Assembly: GCA_002633025.1 (NCBI GenBank)
Contig: NMRB01000250.1
Location: forward strand, 109,419 to 173,418
DNA length: 64,000 nt
Direction of reading: 5' to 3'
DNA from: Notospermus geniculatus
Lineage: Eukaryota; Nemertea; Pilidiophora; Heteronemertea; Lineidae
Each line of letters starts with the position of its first letter. Within the stretch, counting starts at the first letter, position 1. A program made the position numbers and the translations under genes. The notes beneath the pieces were generated by a model. The model ran no database searches and was not told the origin of the DNA. It worked only from the letters and a program-made list of their open reading frames with translations. Positions 1-12,556 of this stretch are shown piece after piece.

Positions 1-1001
1 TTTCTAAGTCAGCCAAAAATATCTGAATAATGGAACATTTATTTAATTTCATGTTGCTTATTGTTAATTTATACGACATGATTATCATTATCTACAAATG
101 CATTATCCATACAAACACATAATAAGGAAAGACAGTCTCAAACGTTTGATTCATGAGGCCACGGACAGCGACATTTTCAGAGCAAGTGAGTTTTTCAGAA
201 GAAATGGAAGAGTTATAATCTGTAAACAAACTTCTGAACATGTGTCCAACAGTCTGCTTTCTCTATGACAAGACAAAGCTCCGGACGCATCATTTCCAGA
301 AGAGACAATCAATCAGGCATACAAGGTGGAAGTGATGCCGTGCCATCAGCGGGCGTTTGATAAAAGTCAACCAATGGATTATCAAAGCACCATTACATAT
401 ATTATTAACAATTAAAATCATGGAATGTTCTCTAATGTTCATCACCCAACACAAGTATTGAAGCATAAACACGTTCCCAGTTCATTAGCACATGAATGAA
501 TACTGAAAACTTGCCCTTACACTGGTCAAAGTGAGCAATTCCTCATAAGGAAAATAGTCAGTTTTTAAAATACAGAGATTGTTACCTGAGGACTAACTAC
601 ATGTACTATACATGATTACCTTTGGTCCGTATTCTAGAAGCTTCCTTAAGTGTAAGGTCGACCTTTAGCTATTGTTTGCAGGGTAGAATACGAAAGATTA
701 AGGTCGACCTTACACTTAAGGAAGCTTCTAGAATACGGCCCATAGAATTGCTGGTAAAGCAACTTTACTACTTGCATTTTGAACTTATTGTTCCGTCAGC
801 CATTACTCGGCCACAACACAGAAGACCTTGATACATGTATCAACAACTACCCTGTAAAGTTTATAATCTCCAATAGATGTACCAACAAAGTATCATATTA
901 TCCCTCAGCAAGTTGTCTACACTCTTGTAGCAACAGAGGTAGCACATGATGAGCTGCATCTTAAAGTTCTTGATAAAACCCACAGAAAGATGAAACCGTT
1001 G
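1..1001 (-). other. 3' flank / probable 3' UTR of the SLC5 gene
   Basis: No coding sequence is supported here. The stop codon of the minus-strand SLC5 transporter is at 1002-1004, so this is its 3' UTR or flank. A minus-strand AATAAA lies at 38-43 and is one candidate poly(A) signal. A perfect foldback repeat occupies 627-738 and is listed separately. Confidence 0.5.
627..738. repeat. Perfect 39-bp inverted repeat (foldback element)
   Basis: Arms 627-665 and 700-738 are exact reverse complements separated by about 34 bp. Each arm contains AAGGTCGACCTT, itself a palindrome. The length and symmetry fit a small foldback MITE. It lies in the 3' region of the SLC5 gene. Confidence 0.85.
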
Positions 1002-4000
1002 CTATAACCCCTCTGTCTCATCCACTGACTGTCGCTTCAGTGACTGATACTGTCCGTTACACTTGTGGTTCTGAACAACTAAACTTTCATCTGTGTTTTC
1101 TCTGGCGAGGTTTGCTTCCCCTGATACTGATGAGTCATCGTGTCCCGTCAGGACAACCTGGGACTGATTATGTGGAATACTGGGACTTCCCTGCAAAAAC
1201 AATGAGAATATTCATAAAACAAATGCTTTACAACGAGTACTGGTACACTTTAATTCAAATACTTTCCGCAGAAGAGATCACTGGTCTGGACATCATCTCA
1301 TGGCAGGCTTTTGAATGAAATCCATTTTTGTCTCGACAAGTGCTGCCACTGGATACACTTCCATTCATGCCAGTTCTCCTGGCCTTTTCTCTCCGAGTGA
1401 AAAGAATTCCAGACGTCAGAAGAATCAAACAGATGCTCTTTGTTTTATGATATACCACAATGATAGATACCGACACAGATACACAACCAGAAGACAACAA
1501 AGACACAACAAACTAGAAGACAGCAGGACAAAGAACTTCAAAGACTAAATATACAATGCATAAAGAGAGTTGTTCACTGAAAGAAGGGGTTAGTTATGGA
1601 GAGAGGAGATGAGGAAACATGTTAGATGTGAAAAGTGGTGAAGAAGTGACTGTCTACGTGTATGTTCTGGCCATTATTTCAGCAAACTGTTGACTGAACT
1701 ACGGTACTCGTGTGGATGAACTGACAGAAGCTGTATTGTGTCTATGAGCATCAATGAGGTCTATCAGAACAAATGCTTTTGGCTCAAAAGTAACCAAGAG
1801 TCAAAGGTTCCATCGAGACCCGACAGAGGACGGCAAGGATTTAGCAGTCGGCTTCTACGTGTACCACACCAGAGCAGACAGAAGATACAATGAAGTGGAT
1901 TGAGATGACAGAAGGATGAGGCTGGACATGACCAGAGATGATGTTTCAACTCTCACACTTCTGTCACACATGCTCTGTGTTTGTGTCTGCAGTTTCCTCC
2001 CCGTCATCTCAATCCTGCAGTCTCTCACACAAGAACAAGACCGCGTCTTACCTGACCACTGCATCCCAGTTCTGTTGGCTTATTGGCCTTATCAACTGGG
2101 ATATAGGACTGAGCGAAATAAGAAAATAAGATAACAGTCTCTGAAGCCAGTGGATATAATACCCAGACACAATATGACCACCTTGCTCATGCTGTTTTGC
2201 AGACAATTTGCCCGTCAGACAATACAAGTATGTCTGTTGACTTGAATGAGAGGAGAACTTGTCGGAAATACTTGAAGCAGTGGAATTTGTACCAGTTATG
2301 AAGTTATTTGGTAAGAAATAGAGAAAATACACTTTTTCGAAGTAAAGTTGTGGATTTCCGAGTAATACTTACAGAATCGGTTGCTACAGCAACAACTTGA
2401 TCATCACATCGTAAAAATTTCCGCATCCTCTCTGGTAGACAACAACATATTTGATCACAGAGGGGGTGGATGAGGGCCCTGTCGATACGGCGGCGTCTGT
2501 TAAACCCTGAAGGAAAAGGAAATCAGTATTAAGAGGTATTACATCATTCACGATATCTACTGCTGCCATTTTGAAGCGTTGCTATGGAAACATGCATCTG
2601 ATTGGTGGAAATATTCCATTTTAGACGAATCAAGGAGAGAGTTCCACGTCTCGAGTTGTGCTCACCTGTAATCGCGCTGACGAGAGGAGCCACCATGAAC
2701 ATAACAATCAGGCATATTGGACTGTAGTAAAGGTAGGAGATCTTGTAAATATCACTGTACCTGAAATCAACATAAAGTCAAATGAAATATACATGATACG
2801 GAAAGTTGAGCGAGGCTAGGCCCAGTTATCCTTTGCTTGAATGATCCGTACCACAAAACAAGTTGTACCGGTACTAATCTGATATCTGTGATCACGTGAG
2901 ACTTCTCAAAGTACGCGGTGTACTTACTCGGTTGAGACAGTTGCGGTGGGCGTTGCATTGATTGTCGTTGGGTTCGTTGTTGGTAGAGTAGTCAGGATTG
3001 TCGTCATGTTGAAACCACTCACAACAGAAGACGTGTTTGCCACAACGCACGAGTTGGTTGAGACGGGAAGAACTGGGAGGGGATGTTTGGCTATGACAGC
3101 TCCGATCCCCAACCAAAAGGCAATCACAGTCGTCAGGAACAAGCCTACACCTGCACCCTAGGGAAGAGAACATTGATATTGGTCTGTTAAGGCTAACAAG
3201 GGATCACAGGTATGAACAAGAAATCTACAGACACCATCTTTCAAGTATTAGATCAGTGTGGCCTATCGTTCAACTTACCCAGTGATTAACAAACGGCATC
3301 AACATGCCAACCGTAAACACGGCGAGGATCGGTCCACCGGCCATCCCAAATATGCTGAGGGAGATCTGAACAAGGGTGGATGGCATGACACCAGACATGA
3401 AAGCTAAACCCATCGTAACGAAACCAAGGACAACAGCTGAAAGGAGGACGAAGGTCATTCAGTGAAAGAGAGAAAAGAGAAAGAAGACAACGGCTTCATC
3501 CATCCATAGTATCTTGACATCAACCACAGACAACAAGTGATTTCAGGGAAACTAGGACAAGAAAATCATGCAGCAGAGTCACTAGGCAGAAAAAAGCTAC
3601 AATTAAAACTGGAAAAACAGTCAATTTTGTTAAATGATCCCATTCACTTTGATCATTCATATCATAAATCACATCTAAAAGTCCTCACATAATGCTTTCC
3701 TTGCTAAAACTACTTCATGCCGGTCACTCTATGGGAGAACCCGATGCCGTCTTTATCATTACAGCCATGAAGACAGGAATCATGTCGATTTCATTACCTA
3801 ATATTTTTGACAAAATAGTGGCCATCTTCTCCGTCATGTGGTCATCTTTGATATGGTGATACGCAGGTTTGATGAGATCCTCCAAGAAAACTGTTGCCAA
3901 CGAATTCACCCCCGAGGACACCGTGCTGGAAAAGACAGACAACAGGTTTATACACGCATCTACTCTAAGGACACGAGCAGAAATTATTACGAAGTTTAAT

Positions 4001-7000
4001 TCTCATTTCAAGAAGAAGATGCCTCCTTCAACAGGAAGAGATCACATCTGCAGAATCTACCATCTTATTTACCTTAAAGCTGCACTGAAAACACAGGACA
4101 TCATCAACCCTGCCAACCCCGGGTAGATTCCCAATACCTCCAACACCATCAACGGAAGGATCTGGTCTCCTCGGGTGACGAGGCCTTGTGTGATTGGATC
4201 ACAGTCGTGGTAATACGCGAACATGACGAGTCCCGTCAGGCAGAGCAGGATGAGGAAGAGGAATGTGGCGACCATGGCAATGTAGATGGCTCTGGAGGAG
4301 AGAAAGGACATGTCATATGAAGTGGACCAAAAAGTCAACAGTTTTAGAACTCATCCATGCCCCAAGAAAGGACGACACCACCCTGTTCCAAACTTTACAC
4401 TTACTTTTACACTTACTTTTGAGCATCTTTCAGTTTGTTCATACTGAGGTATCTTTGTATCATGGCCTGATTAGAGCCGTATATGGAGAGAACGGTAAAC
4501 GTCCCCCCAAACACGAGGGTCCACAGGGTGTGCCGCTCGTACGGACTCGGGTTGAAACTGAAAGAGGATTGAGAACTAAAGTCAAACTCGATGAAATAAT
4601 TGATATGACAGATTCCCAAAATTCCAGGGAAGCTAAAATCAGGAAGTCAAGACAGCTCCTTTATGGAAACCGGACACTGTACATCAGAGCACCACAGGTA
4701 CATTGGAGCTTTTTTACCTGTGTTGCTGTTAAGCATGAATAGACTTAACATGTGCAAAGCATGTGCCAACTACTAATCACTTTCTGCACACCTGATTTGA
4801 CCTTGGGTTAGCGAACATAATAGACCTGACGCAGGTAAAGTAACTTTCACTTTTGGTGAGTACCTGCCAGGCAACAATGAAACACGAGCTGATTTGCTAA
4901 AACATAACACGGACATAATTCACTGTCAAGATGCTCCAATTTCATCAACATTGTGTTTTCTGCAGCAACTACCACCAGTCATTTCAGCACAAGTTATTCA
5001 CTTTACTCCTTACCAGCAGATGCAATTTGCCTGCAAAATTTCACAGCTGACATGACGCTAAGTCAGAAATCCTTCCAAGTCACTACCCTTAACATGCTTG
5101 AGTGATCACTGACAGGTCACATTATGAACAGATTTGAAAATATGTCATCGTTATCATAAAATCAATACTCCACCAGCGTGAAGGATTATGCAATCATGTT
5201 GGGATCAACTCATCAGGATTTATATCACATTCAGTGACACTGACTGAGGTCTGTCAGCATGGGTAAGGTGGTGTAGTTGAAATGTTAGACGTCCCATATA
5301 CCATGGGTTCAAACCCATATCTTTGAGAATCACTTGCAGAGGGTGAATTTATAATGACGGAGAATGACTCACTCTATAAACTTGATGCGGCCGCCGTCCA
5401 GCGCTCGGTTCCAGACTTCATCAAAACCACCAATAATGATTACACCCTGAATTATAACAGCGAATAGGCCAGCGTAGACAATCAACATCTGGAAGACATC
5501 TGTCCACATCACGGCCTTCATACCCCCCTGAAAACATCAACAAATACACAACTCAAAAGCAAAAAGATACCGAGACGCCAATTTTGTTTCACACACACAC
5601 CAAGTTTACCAGGCCACAAGTATTGTCCAAGTCAACCTAACTTCAACATGTCAAAATGCCAAGTTTGAAAACGAACACAGGTCAGTGGTTAAATAATCCA
5701 TGTCACAGTTACCTAATGATGTTAGGGTAAATTGGTTTAATTTCCATGAGCCTATAGCAAATCCAAGTTTGTGCTCAGTCAACTGGTAAATACTGTGGTT
5801 TGTGGTTTATCATTGTGTTTACTTTATGGTGTCTGTTTCATGGGCGTGCAATTTTGCCCTTGTTGAAGTAAGGTTGACTTTGACTTTACATCTGGAAAGA
5901 CAGATTATCAATGTGTGGTGAACGACAGTAAACTTACAATTGGACAGAATATATGGAAACCCCTAGAGATATTTCACCAATTTGAACAACAGGGTTCAAT
6001 AGACTTATCTAATTTCTAAATTCCTCCTTACCAGAGCTGTGTAAAAGGTACAGACCAACCCAATGGAGAAGATGGTCACCCACATCGGAAGACCACTCAC
6101 TGGAAACAAGAGATTTGAATGAGCAAAGTCATGGAAAACACTTGTCAAGTCAATACATAGAATGATGACCATGACTTCTGACATCATCTCTGATACCTAA
6201 TCTCCTGTGGTTTGTAAGGGTATGAATGTTGATGTAACAGAAACAATGCTCTGACCGCATTATGCATAATTTGTTGGTGAATGATATGTGCATATCTAAT
6301 ACCCACACGTTCCCCACCGCGCACACCATGAGAATGACTGGGGTCAATCATTTTACTACAATTAAACAACCTTTGCATACGATATCTTACCATTTGTACT
6401 ATAAAGAGAGCCGATACACACACTCGTATAATTTTGTTGAATCTCAGCTCAAGATACTGAAAAAAAAGAAGTAAATATTTCTTATCTACAGTCAATAAAC
6501 AGTCGAATATACTAAATCATGAAATGCCCAGGACAAGTTTATGTAATACCGGTAGTTGTTGACCGACATTGTATCTTGAAAGTTTATGTCATCTTAACTT
6601 ATCAATTAACAAATAGGCCTACATAGGTAGGCTACACCGGCACTGGTTTTTGTGAAATATAGATAAACTTGTGGTCCTTGATTTGAATGAAGCTCACAGT
6701 TCAGTTAGGCCTACCGATACAAATATACTGTGGTGGACAAAATTGGCATCATGCCAAAAGTATGTAGCTACCTCGTGTGCACTGGTCAACCTCAACTTGT
6801 GGAACATTGGCAGATATATCTGAGCAGCCAGTGGAAAAGTGATGAAGTATGATATAAATAACATGACGTATAATGTCCCAAATGTGTAGATCTCGGACGG
6901 TGTTCCCAAAACTGACACAGCTGACATGAAACTGGCCAATATTGACAAGGTCACTGGTAAGAGTTTCATGTTTCTACCACCAAGAAAAAATTCTTTGGTT

Positions 7001-7122
7001 GATTGCTGTTTTGAGCCAATAAAACCATAGTATACGCCGATTGAGGCACTGACTAGGAGCACCAGGCCAAATAGTAGGTAATCGGCCCAGTGAAATCGGA
7101 TCATCCTGTTATTTTCCATCAT
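1002..7122 (-). CDS. SLC5-family sodium/solute symporter (SLC5A6/A8/A12-like), one exon not found
   Basis: This is a multi-pass plasma-membrane transporter that couples solute uptake to Na+. The closest relatives by memory are the monocarboxylate (SLC5A8/A12) and multivitamin (SLC5A6) carriers. Minus-strand exons with GT..AG boundaries are 6772-7122, 6391-6456, 6032-6099, 5373-5527, 4417-4557, 4073-4291, 3798-3925, 3279-3436, 2928-3157, 2666-2760, 2373-2506 and 1002-1190. Diagnostic stretches include STKEFFLGGRNM, ASFMSAVSVLGTPSE, YLELRFNK, GGMKAVMWTDVFQ (family signature), IYGSNQAMIQRYLS and FGMAGGPILAVFTVGML. The loop in exon 2928-3157 has N-glycosylation sequons. Phases agree throughout except between 6391 and 6099, where about 52 nt encoding the 'GIVIYAPALAL' helix of relatives is absent. 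With that exon the protein would be about 661 residues, normal for the family. The last exon is a hydrophilic tail with a strong acceptor. Either a pseudogene or an assembly deletion is possible. Substrate cannot be decided. Confidence 0.9.
5265..5345 (+). mobile_element. tRNA-derived SINE-like fragment in an SLC5 intron
   Basis: A pol III B-box-like GGTTCAAACCC follows a GGTGTAGTTGAAATG stretch that resembles an A-box at tRNA-like spacing. No acceptor stem closes, so this is a SINE head or relic and not a tRNA gene. It lies between SLC5 exons. Confidence 0.35.
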
Positions 7123-7512
7123 GAAATTCAGTTTTTGTCAGAGAATTTTCACAAGAAGTTGCCTCTGAGAAACCATGCCTTCAACTGCGCGTGCTGCCAC
7201 CTGTTGTGGGTATTTATAGAGAACTCGTAACATATGGGATACCCAAGCGGTGTTAATTAAAGAATCAGAAATAAAAATTTCAGCAGACTAAAATATTTTA
7301 TTCACATATTAAAGCATGATAATAACAGCTAATGCAGCATTCATTATTATTCATTGTAAAATATGCTAAGTTGGTGCACAAAAATTAGTTAATACATAAG
7401 AGAATGTTCGACATAAATAAATAACCATTTTGCATCAGAAAAATTGCATCAAACTCAACATTTTTAGATCCGATTTCATTCTAGAGTTGTTGTTTATCTT
7501 GAACTTGTTACC
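7123..7512. promoter_or_regulatory. Divergent promoter region between the SLC5 gene and DPAGT1
   Basis: The start codons of the two genes are 390 bp apart and point away from each other. On the minus strand a TATA-box-like CTATAAATA sits at 7211-7219, about 90 bp upstream of the SLC5 ATG. No clear TATA box is seen for DPAGT1. A shared or bidirectional promoter is an inference from spacing. Confidence 0.55.
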
Positions 7513-8432
7513 ATGTATGCAGAAAACCTGTCCTATTCTCTGGTTGCCAACGCAACAATGGCTGTGATGGGGTTTTTGGTGACATTTCATCTGATCCCAA
7601 GTCTTGGTGAGATGTTCATCAAGGCCAATATGTTCGGTATGGATCTAAATAAGGCCACAAGGTCAAAGATGTAAGTATAGCCTAAATGGAGGGTCAGCGG
7701 TACTTAGGGACCCCTAGCTGGCATTTGCCTGGCGTGAGAAACCCTAGCGTAGCCCCCTGTTGCCGGTAACCATCCCTAATTAGCCTAATTACTTCTAATA
7801 TAATACTAGGGCCTAAGCCTTTACCACGATTACCGGTCGGGTTAACCTAGCAAGCTGGTTAGAGTTTCTCACGTCAGGTCATGAGGTCCCCGAGCTTGTG
7901 GTTCTTTGTCAATGTCAGTGCATGCAAATGTAAATAACCATTTTGCATCAGAAAAATTGCATCAAACTCAACATTTTTAGATCCGATTTCATTCTAGAGT
8001 TGTTGTTTATCTTGAACTTGTTAGCATGTATGCAGAAAACCTGTCCTATTCTCTGGTTGCTAACGCAACAATGGCTGTGGTGGGGTTTTTGGTGACATTT
8101 CATCTGATCCCAAGTCTTGGTGAGATGTTCATCAAGGCCAATATGTTTGGTATGGATCTAAATAAGGCCACAAGGTCAAAGATGTAAGTATAGCCTAAAT
8201 GGAGGGTCAGCGGTACTTAGGGACCCCTAGCTGGCATTTGCCTGGCGTGAGAAACCCTACCCCCCTGTCATGCCTGTTGCCGGTAACCATCCCTAATTAG
8301 CCTAATTACTAATACTAAGCCTTTACCACGATTACCGGTCGGGTTAACCTAGCAAGCTGGTTAGAGTTTCTCACGTCAAGTCATGAGGTCCCCGAGCTTG
8401 TGGTTCTTTGTCAATGTCAGTGCATGCAAATG
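7418..8432 (+). repeat. Tandem duplication of about 510 bp containing DPAGT1 exon 1
   Basis: Copy A (7418-7930) and copy B (7931-8432) abut directly. Both contain about 95 bp of 5' leader, the complete first coding exon, its GTAAGT donor and the start of intron 1. They differ by scattered substitutions and small indels, mainly in the intron. Both first exons are open and splice-competent by sequence. Confidence 0.95.
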
Positions 8433-11253
8433 GTGTTCAGGTTTCAGCAGGTGATGTGTACCGTATTTCATTTTTAGGTGGGTGTTTACACTTCGAGTTC
8501 AATCAAGCAATTGGCCTACGCGGTACGTGCATGCGTACTCAGATCTAATTGATTGTTCATTGAATACTTTCAGCCCAGAAGCCCAAGGCGTTGTCTGTGG
8601 GGCCGTCTTCCTGATCATCATGTTCCTTTTTATCCCCGTGGTTTTCATGAGGCAGTTAGCGGACACTTCCACTCAGGGATTCCCCCACGACAGAGTGAGT
8701 ATACTGAGATCAAACAAGGTGACCTTCAGAAATTAAACGAAGGAGTGATGGGGAATAAACAATCATCAGAAAGCTGGATCTGTCATCCTTTCCTCTTTCT
8801 CCTCCATCACTCAGTCTTCTGTCTTTGTTTCAGTTAGTTGAATTCATTGGAGCCCTTCTCTCCATCTGCTGCATGATACTCCTCGGTTTTGCGGATGACG
8901 TACTCGATCTCAGATGGCGCCACAAGCTGCTCCTTCCAACGATTGCTTCCCTTCCTTTACTGATGGTTTATTACGTCAACTTCGGCTCGACGATCATCAT
9001 CGTGCCAAAACCTCTGAGACCTTTCATCGGTTTTGATTTCAACCTAGGTACATGAAACATATTTGATTTTTAGTTAGCGCTTTCTAAATATCCTCTTTTT
9101 GTTTCTGCTTTATTTGATTGTGCTTCTGAACAAAGAAAAACTGGTTGAGTCAGTGCATCACTTCATTCCAAGTTCACGTCATTTTGATCTCAATGTAATC
9201 ATCAAGACTCCCACAGCGGAGCTTTGATCTCGCTCCTCTTCATACGCTCGCACACAAAGTTTGTGTGAATGGATGAAGAGGAGCAAGGTGAAAACCCGTG
9301 TGGAAGGAGGGTGGTTCAAGACAGACTGTACCAATTAGTCATTGTGTGAAATGATGAACTTCTGCCTCGCCGTACCGGTAGAATCTCTCCTACCAGTTTT
9401 GTCATCTTCCAGGTATCCTATACTATGTCTATATGGGGATGCTGGCTGTATTCTGCACCAATGCCATCAATATCTTGTCTGGTATCAACGGTTTGGAGTC
9501 AGGTCAAAGTGTCATCATCGCCATTTCTGTCATCATCTTCAACGTTTTAGAGTTAGATGGTAAGTAAGAGATAAGAATTAACTCCCAGGTTCATGTTATT
9601 ACAAATACAGGCAATGACTGTTTGTATCATCCAAATGTTTAGAGCATTCAATTTTGACTCCTGTACAAGCAACGACAGGTGTGATGATCTTTCCACTTAC
9701 CGGTTATGTCACTCTATATTTGAGAGCTCTAAATGTCAAACTGAATACACTTCATATGCCTCTCAAAACCTGTACCATCCAACAAACCAAAGTGATTCCT
9801 GAGGTTGGAAATCAACAGTTCACTCCAACAGCCCTGGTTTAAGCGGCGAATCCACTGTCGCGATTTTGGCTTGAGGCGGGGTTGCGATCCCTTGCGATCA
9901 CCTTATAAGGACTTCGATTGCCATATAAGGTGATCGCAAGGGATCGCAATCCCATCTCAAGCCAAACTCACGAAAGTGGATACGCCGCTTTAGTCTGGTA
10001 GTGGACATACAACAGCAGAGCAGTTCCTTTTACCCAATACTCTCCCTCATGAAGTGTAGCCTCCCTCATCTATGGATTTTGTTTTGTGTTCCAGGTCCAA
10101 ACAAAACCGACCATGCGTTTTCCCTTCATTATATGATTCCATACTTAGCAGTCAGCCTGGCGTTACTCTACCACAACTGGTAAGGGAATAAACAACATTC
10201 TGTTTGATTATTTCAAATTGTTTGTCTGCTCCTCTTGTAACAGAATGCGTCCGTGACTGTCCTGAGTGCATACTTCCGAATTAAGTTTCTAAATCTTCTC
10301 TTTTTCCAGGTATCCCTCAGCTGTTTTTGTCGGTGACACATACTGTTATTTTTCCGGCATGACCTTTGCCGTCGTGGCGATCTTGGGACACTTCAGCAAA
10401 ACCATGTTGCTGTTTTTCATCCCGCAGATCGCTAACTTCATATATTCCGTCCCTCAACTCTTTCACCTGGTGCCGTGTCCAAGACATCGATTACCAAAGT
10501 AAGTATCCTAAACATGAGATTTTCCTACTGCAAGTTAGCTCTCAGTGAGCAATTCACCACTGTCGGCCAGTTGACATGCCCCCCTTGCTGGGGATGGGGA
10601 GGTTGACCCTATCATGAATGCCTCTGCAATGCCTAAATGTCAGACATGATTTTCTGATGATGATGATGATGATGCATTAATCAAACCTTGAGTTCTGTTG
10701 ACTTGATGCTGAGTGACTCTTCTCCTCTTTCAGGTACAATCCCAAAACAGACAAAGTTGGCATGAGCCGATCGAGATTCAAGTCCTCCGATCTCAACATT
10801 TTGGGGTCACTGATAATCAAAATCTTCCGATTGTTTAAAATCCTTGACGTGCGAGACTCGGTTGGGGAGGATGGTGAATATATGGAATGTAATAACATGA
10901 CGCTGAATAATTTTGTACTTAAGATATTTGGATCAATGCATGAGAGGAGGCTGTGTTTGGTCATGTTAACGATACAGGTAGGTTTAGTAACCCATCGGTT
11001 CCCACAGGATTGTAGAGTAGTCCACATCCAATACTGATAACACAGTCCTGGAGAGTAATCCAACTCACCTTACTTCCCTTGGCTTACTGTGCATTTTATA
11101 ACTGTACATCTCCATCAACGAGAACTTGATTCAGGAGTTCTCTGTTTTCTATTTTATTCATGAATCTTATCCCGTCTTTCTCCCTTTCAGATCCTATGCA
11201 GTGCAGTAGCCTTCCTGATACGATACCAAGTGGCGAAGATTTTCTACAATTAA
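7513..11253 (+). CDS. DPAGT1: UDP-GlcNAc:dolichyl-phosphate GlcNAc-1-phosphate transferase
   Basis: The enzyme transfers GlcNAc-1-P from UDP-GlcNAc to dolichyl phosphate in the ER membrane, the first step of N-glycan precursor synthesis and the target of tunicamycin. Exons are 7513-7670 (or the duplicate 8026-8183), 8574-8694, 8834-9047, 9413-9559, 10095-10179, 10310-10498, 10734-10977 and 11191-11253. All junctions are GT..AG and in phase, giving 406 codons plus stop, against about 408 residues in human. The GFADD motif places the catalytic Asp pair near residues 114-115, followed by [69 protein letters not shown] and ECNNMTL are all family hallmarks. Multiple hydrophobic helices are present. 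The only oddity is the duplicated first exon. Assignment is very secure. Confidence 0.97.
8026..8183 (+). CDS. DPAGT1: Duplicate first coding exon of DPAGT1 (exon 1B)
   Basis: This is the second copy of the first coding exon, 158 nt like the upstream one, with the same ATG, the same phase-2 end and an intact GTAAGT donor. The predicted peptide differs from copy A by one Met-to-Val change (AVMGF to AVVGF). Either exon could splice to 8574. It could be an alternative first exon, or an unresolved allelic or tandem copy. Confidence 0.8.
9222..9294. repeat. Hairpin element with GCACACAAAGTTTGTGTG core (family member 1)
   Basis: The two arms, CTCCTCTTCATACGCTCGCACACAAA and its imperfect complement, form a long hairpin in DPAGT1 intron 3. 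Clearly related hairpins occur at about 41190-41262 and 54545-54615, so this is a dispersed foldback family. Confidence 0.7.
9840..9992. mobile_element. Foldback MITE flanked by TA
   Basis: Terminal arms beginning AGCGGCG and ending CGCCGCTT are inverted, and the internal GTGATCGCAAGGGATCGCAA stretch is also paired. TA dinucleotides flank both ends (9840-9841 and 9991-9992), suggesting a mariner/Tc1-type target duplication. It lies in DPAGT1 intron 4. Confidence 0.75.
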
Positions 11254-12409
11254 ACACGCTAGTAAGAAGATAGATTCAAAAAATGACGTGCACAGTTTGA
11301 GATTCAGCGAAAATGACAAAGATTGGTACATGACCTTCACCTTGACTTTCCTGTCGACGAGCAATGCCCGTCGGTCTCCCGCAGCGTCATTGGTCGATTC
11401 CTGGTGCCTAATCTTCCTACGCATTGTGAATAATTCTCCTAAAAACTTTGTTGGATGTCCTGATGTCTATATTGAACAGCCTTCTTATGAATCATTTTCA
11501 ACAAATCATCAAAAACATGCTGGAAAACAGTGCTTGTCGTGATCTCTACTGCAACTGCTCAGGAACTGGTGCAAGTTTCTGGTTCTTCAGAGTCTTCATA
11601 GGTGGCAGTACTGGATTTGCCAAGTTGCGTTTTTGACAAGTCGTGGCCCCCAAGCTGTGACCAAGTCAGTTACAATGTGAGGATTTGACCTATAGCAATA
11701 AACTTCCACAGTCAAAGGTAGAATCTTCTCAGGACTGATGACAATATCTTCAACCCATCTCATCTGTGATTGTGGAAAAGTGGACATTCTATCAAAATAA
11801 TCAAATATCATCAGCAAGGTGAGATAATCATGAAGAAATACTCCGTGGTACTCTGGCCTTGTGGAGCCTGGATTTCTTTGAGTTTGGCCTTCAACTTAAT
11901 GATTTTCCCGGTGTATGTAACCTGCCATTTCCTTGGATAATCCTCTTCTCTTGATTGCTGGGACTTGAACTAAGAACATGTTGGTCACAGACCAGAGATA
12001 CACGTGCCTGGGATTTATCAAATGTTGGTTTGATCAAGTGCTTCATGGTTCATTTGTGTGTCAGTTGTATCCGAGATCTTCTTAAACCTTTACTTTACAT
12101 AGCAAAGGGACTCTTTGCCATGTTTCGCATATATGTTGCTTTTGTAGTTAGGATCGGATAAATTAGGAACTCGCTCACTCAACATTTCACTGCCAAGGGC
12201 TTCAGGAAAGGAGTGCAGCCATGATTATGATTCTGTGGGCAGCTGAAGTAGATTGTCTTCACCACTCCATGGCTGCCTATGCTGTCAGCCTACATGTGTA
12301 GATGATGGATGTGTATATGACTACAGCATCATAGTTGTAGGTAAAAAATAGTCAGTAACAAACAGTTTAAGTTTCTAGTCAAGAATATTTCAAAGTATTA
12401 TTATCAAGT

Positions 12410-12556
12410 TGGGATATCATCTCATGGTTGAGTGGGATATCGTCTCATGGTTGAGTGGGATATCGTCTCATGGTTGAGTGGGATATCGTCTCATGGTTGA
12501 GTGGGATATTGTCTCATGGTTGAGTGGGATATCGTCTCATGGTTGAGTGGGATATT
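12410..12556 (+). repeat. 23-bp minisatellite, about six units
   Basis: The unit GGGATATCGTCTCATGGTTGAGT is repeated head to tail with only single-base changes between units (ATCAT, ATCGT, ATTGT). It lies downstream of DPAGT1. Confidence 0.95.

Noticed and set aside
1040-2134. Several plus-strand frames of 60-90 codons over the SLC5 3' exons and intron
   Set aside because: They lie opposite verified minus-strand exons or in the intron and have no protein-like pattern.
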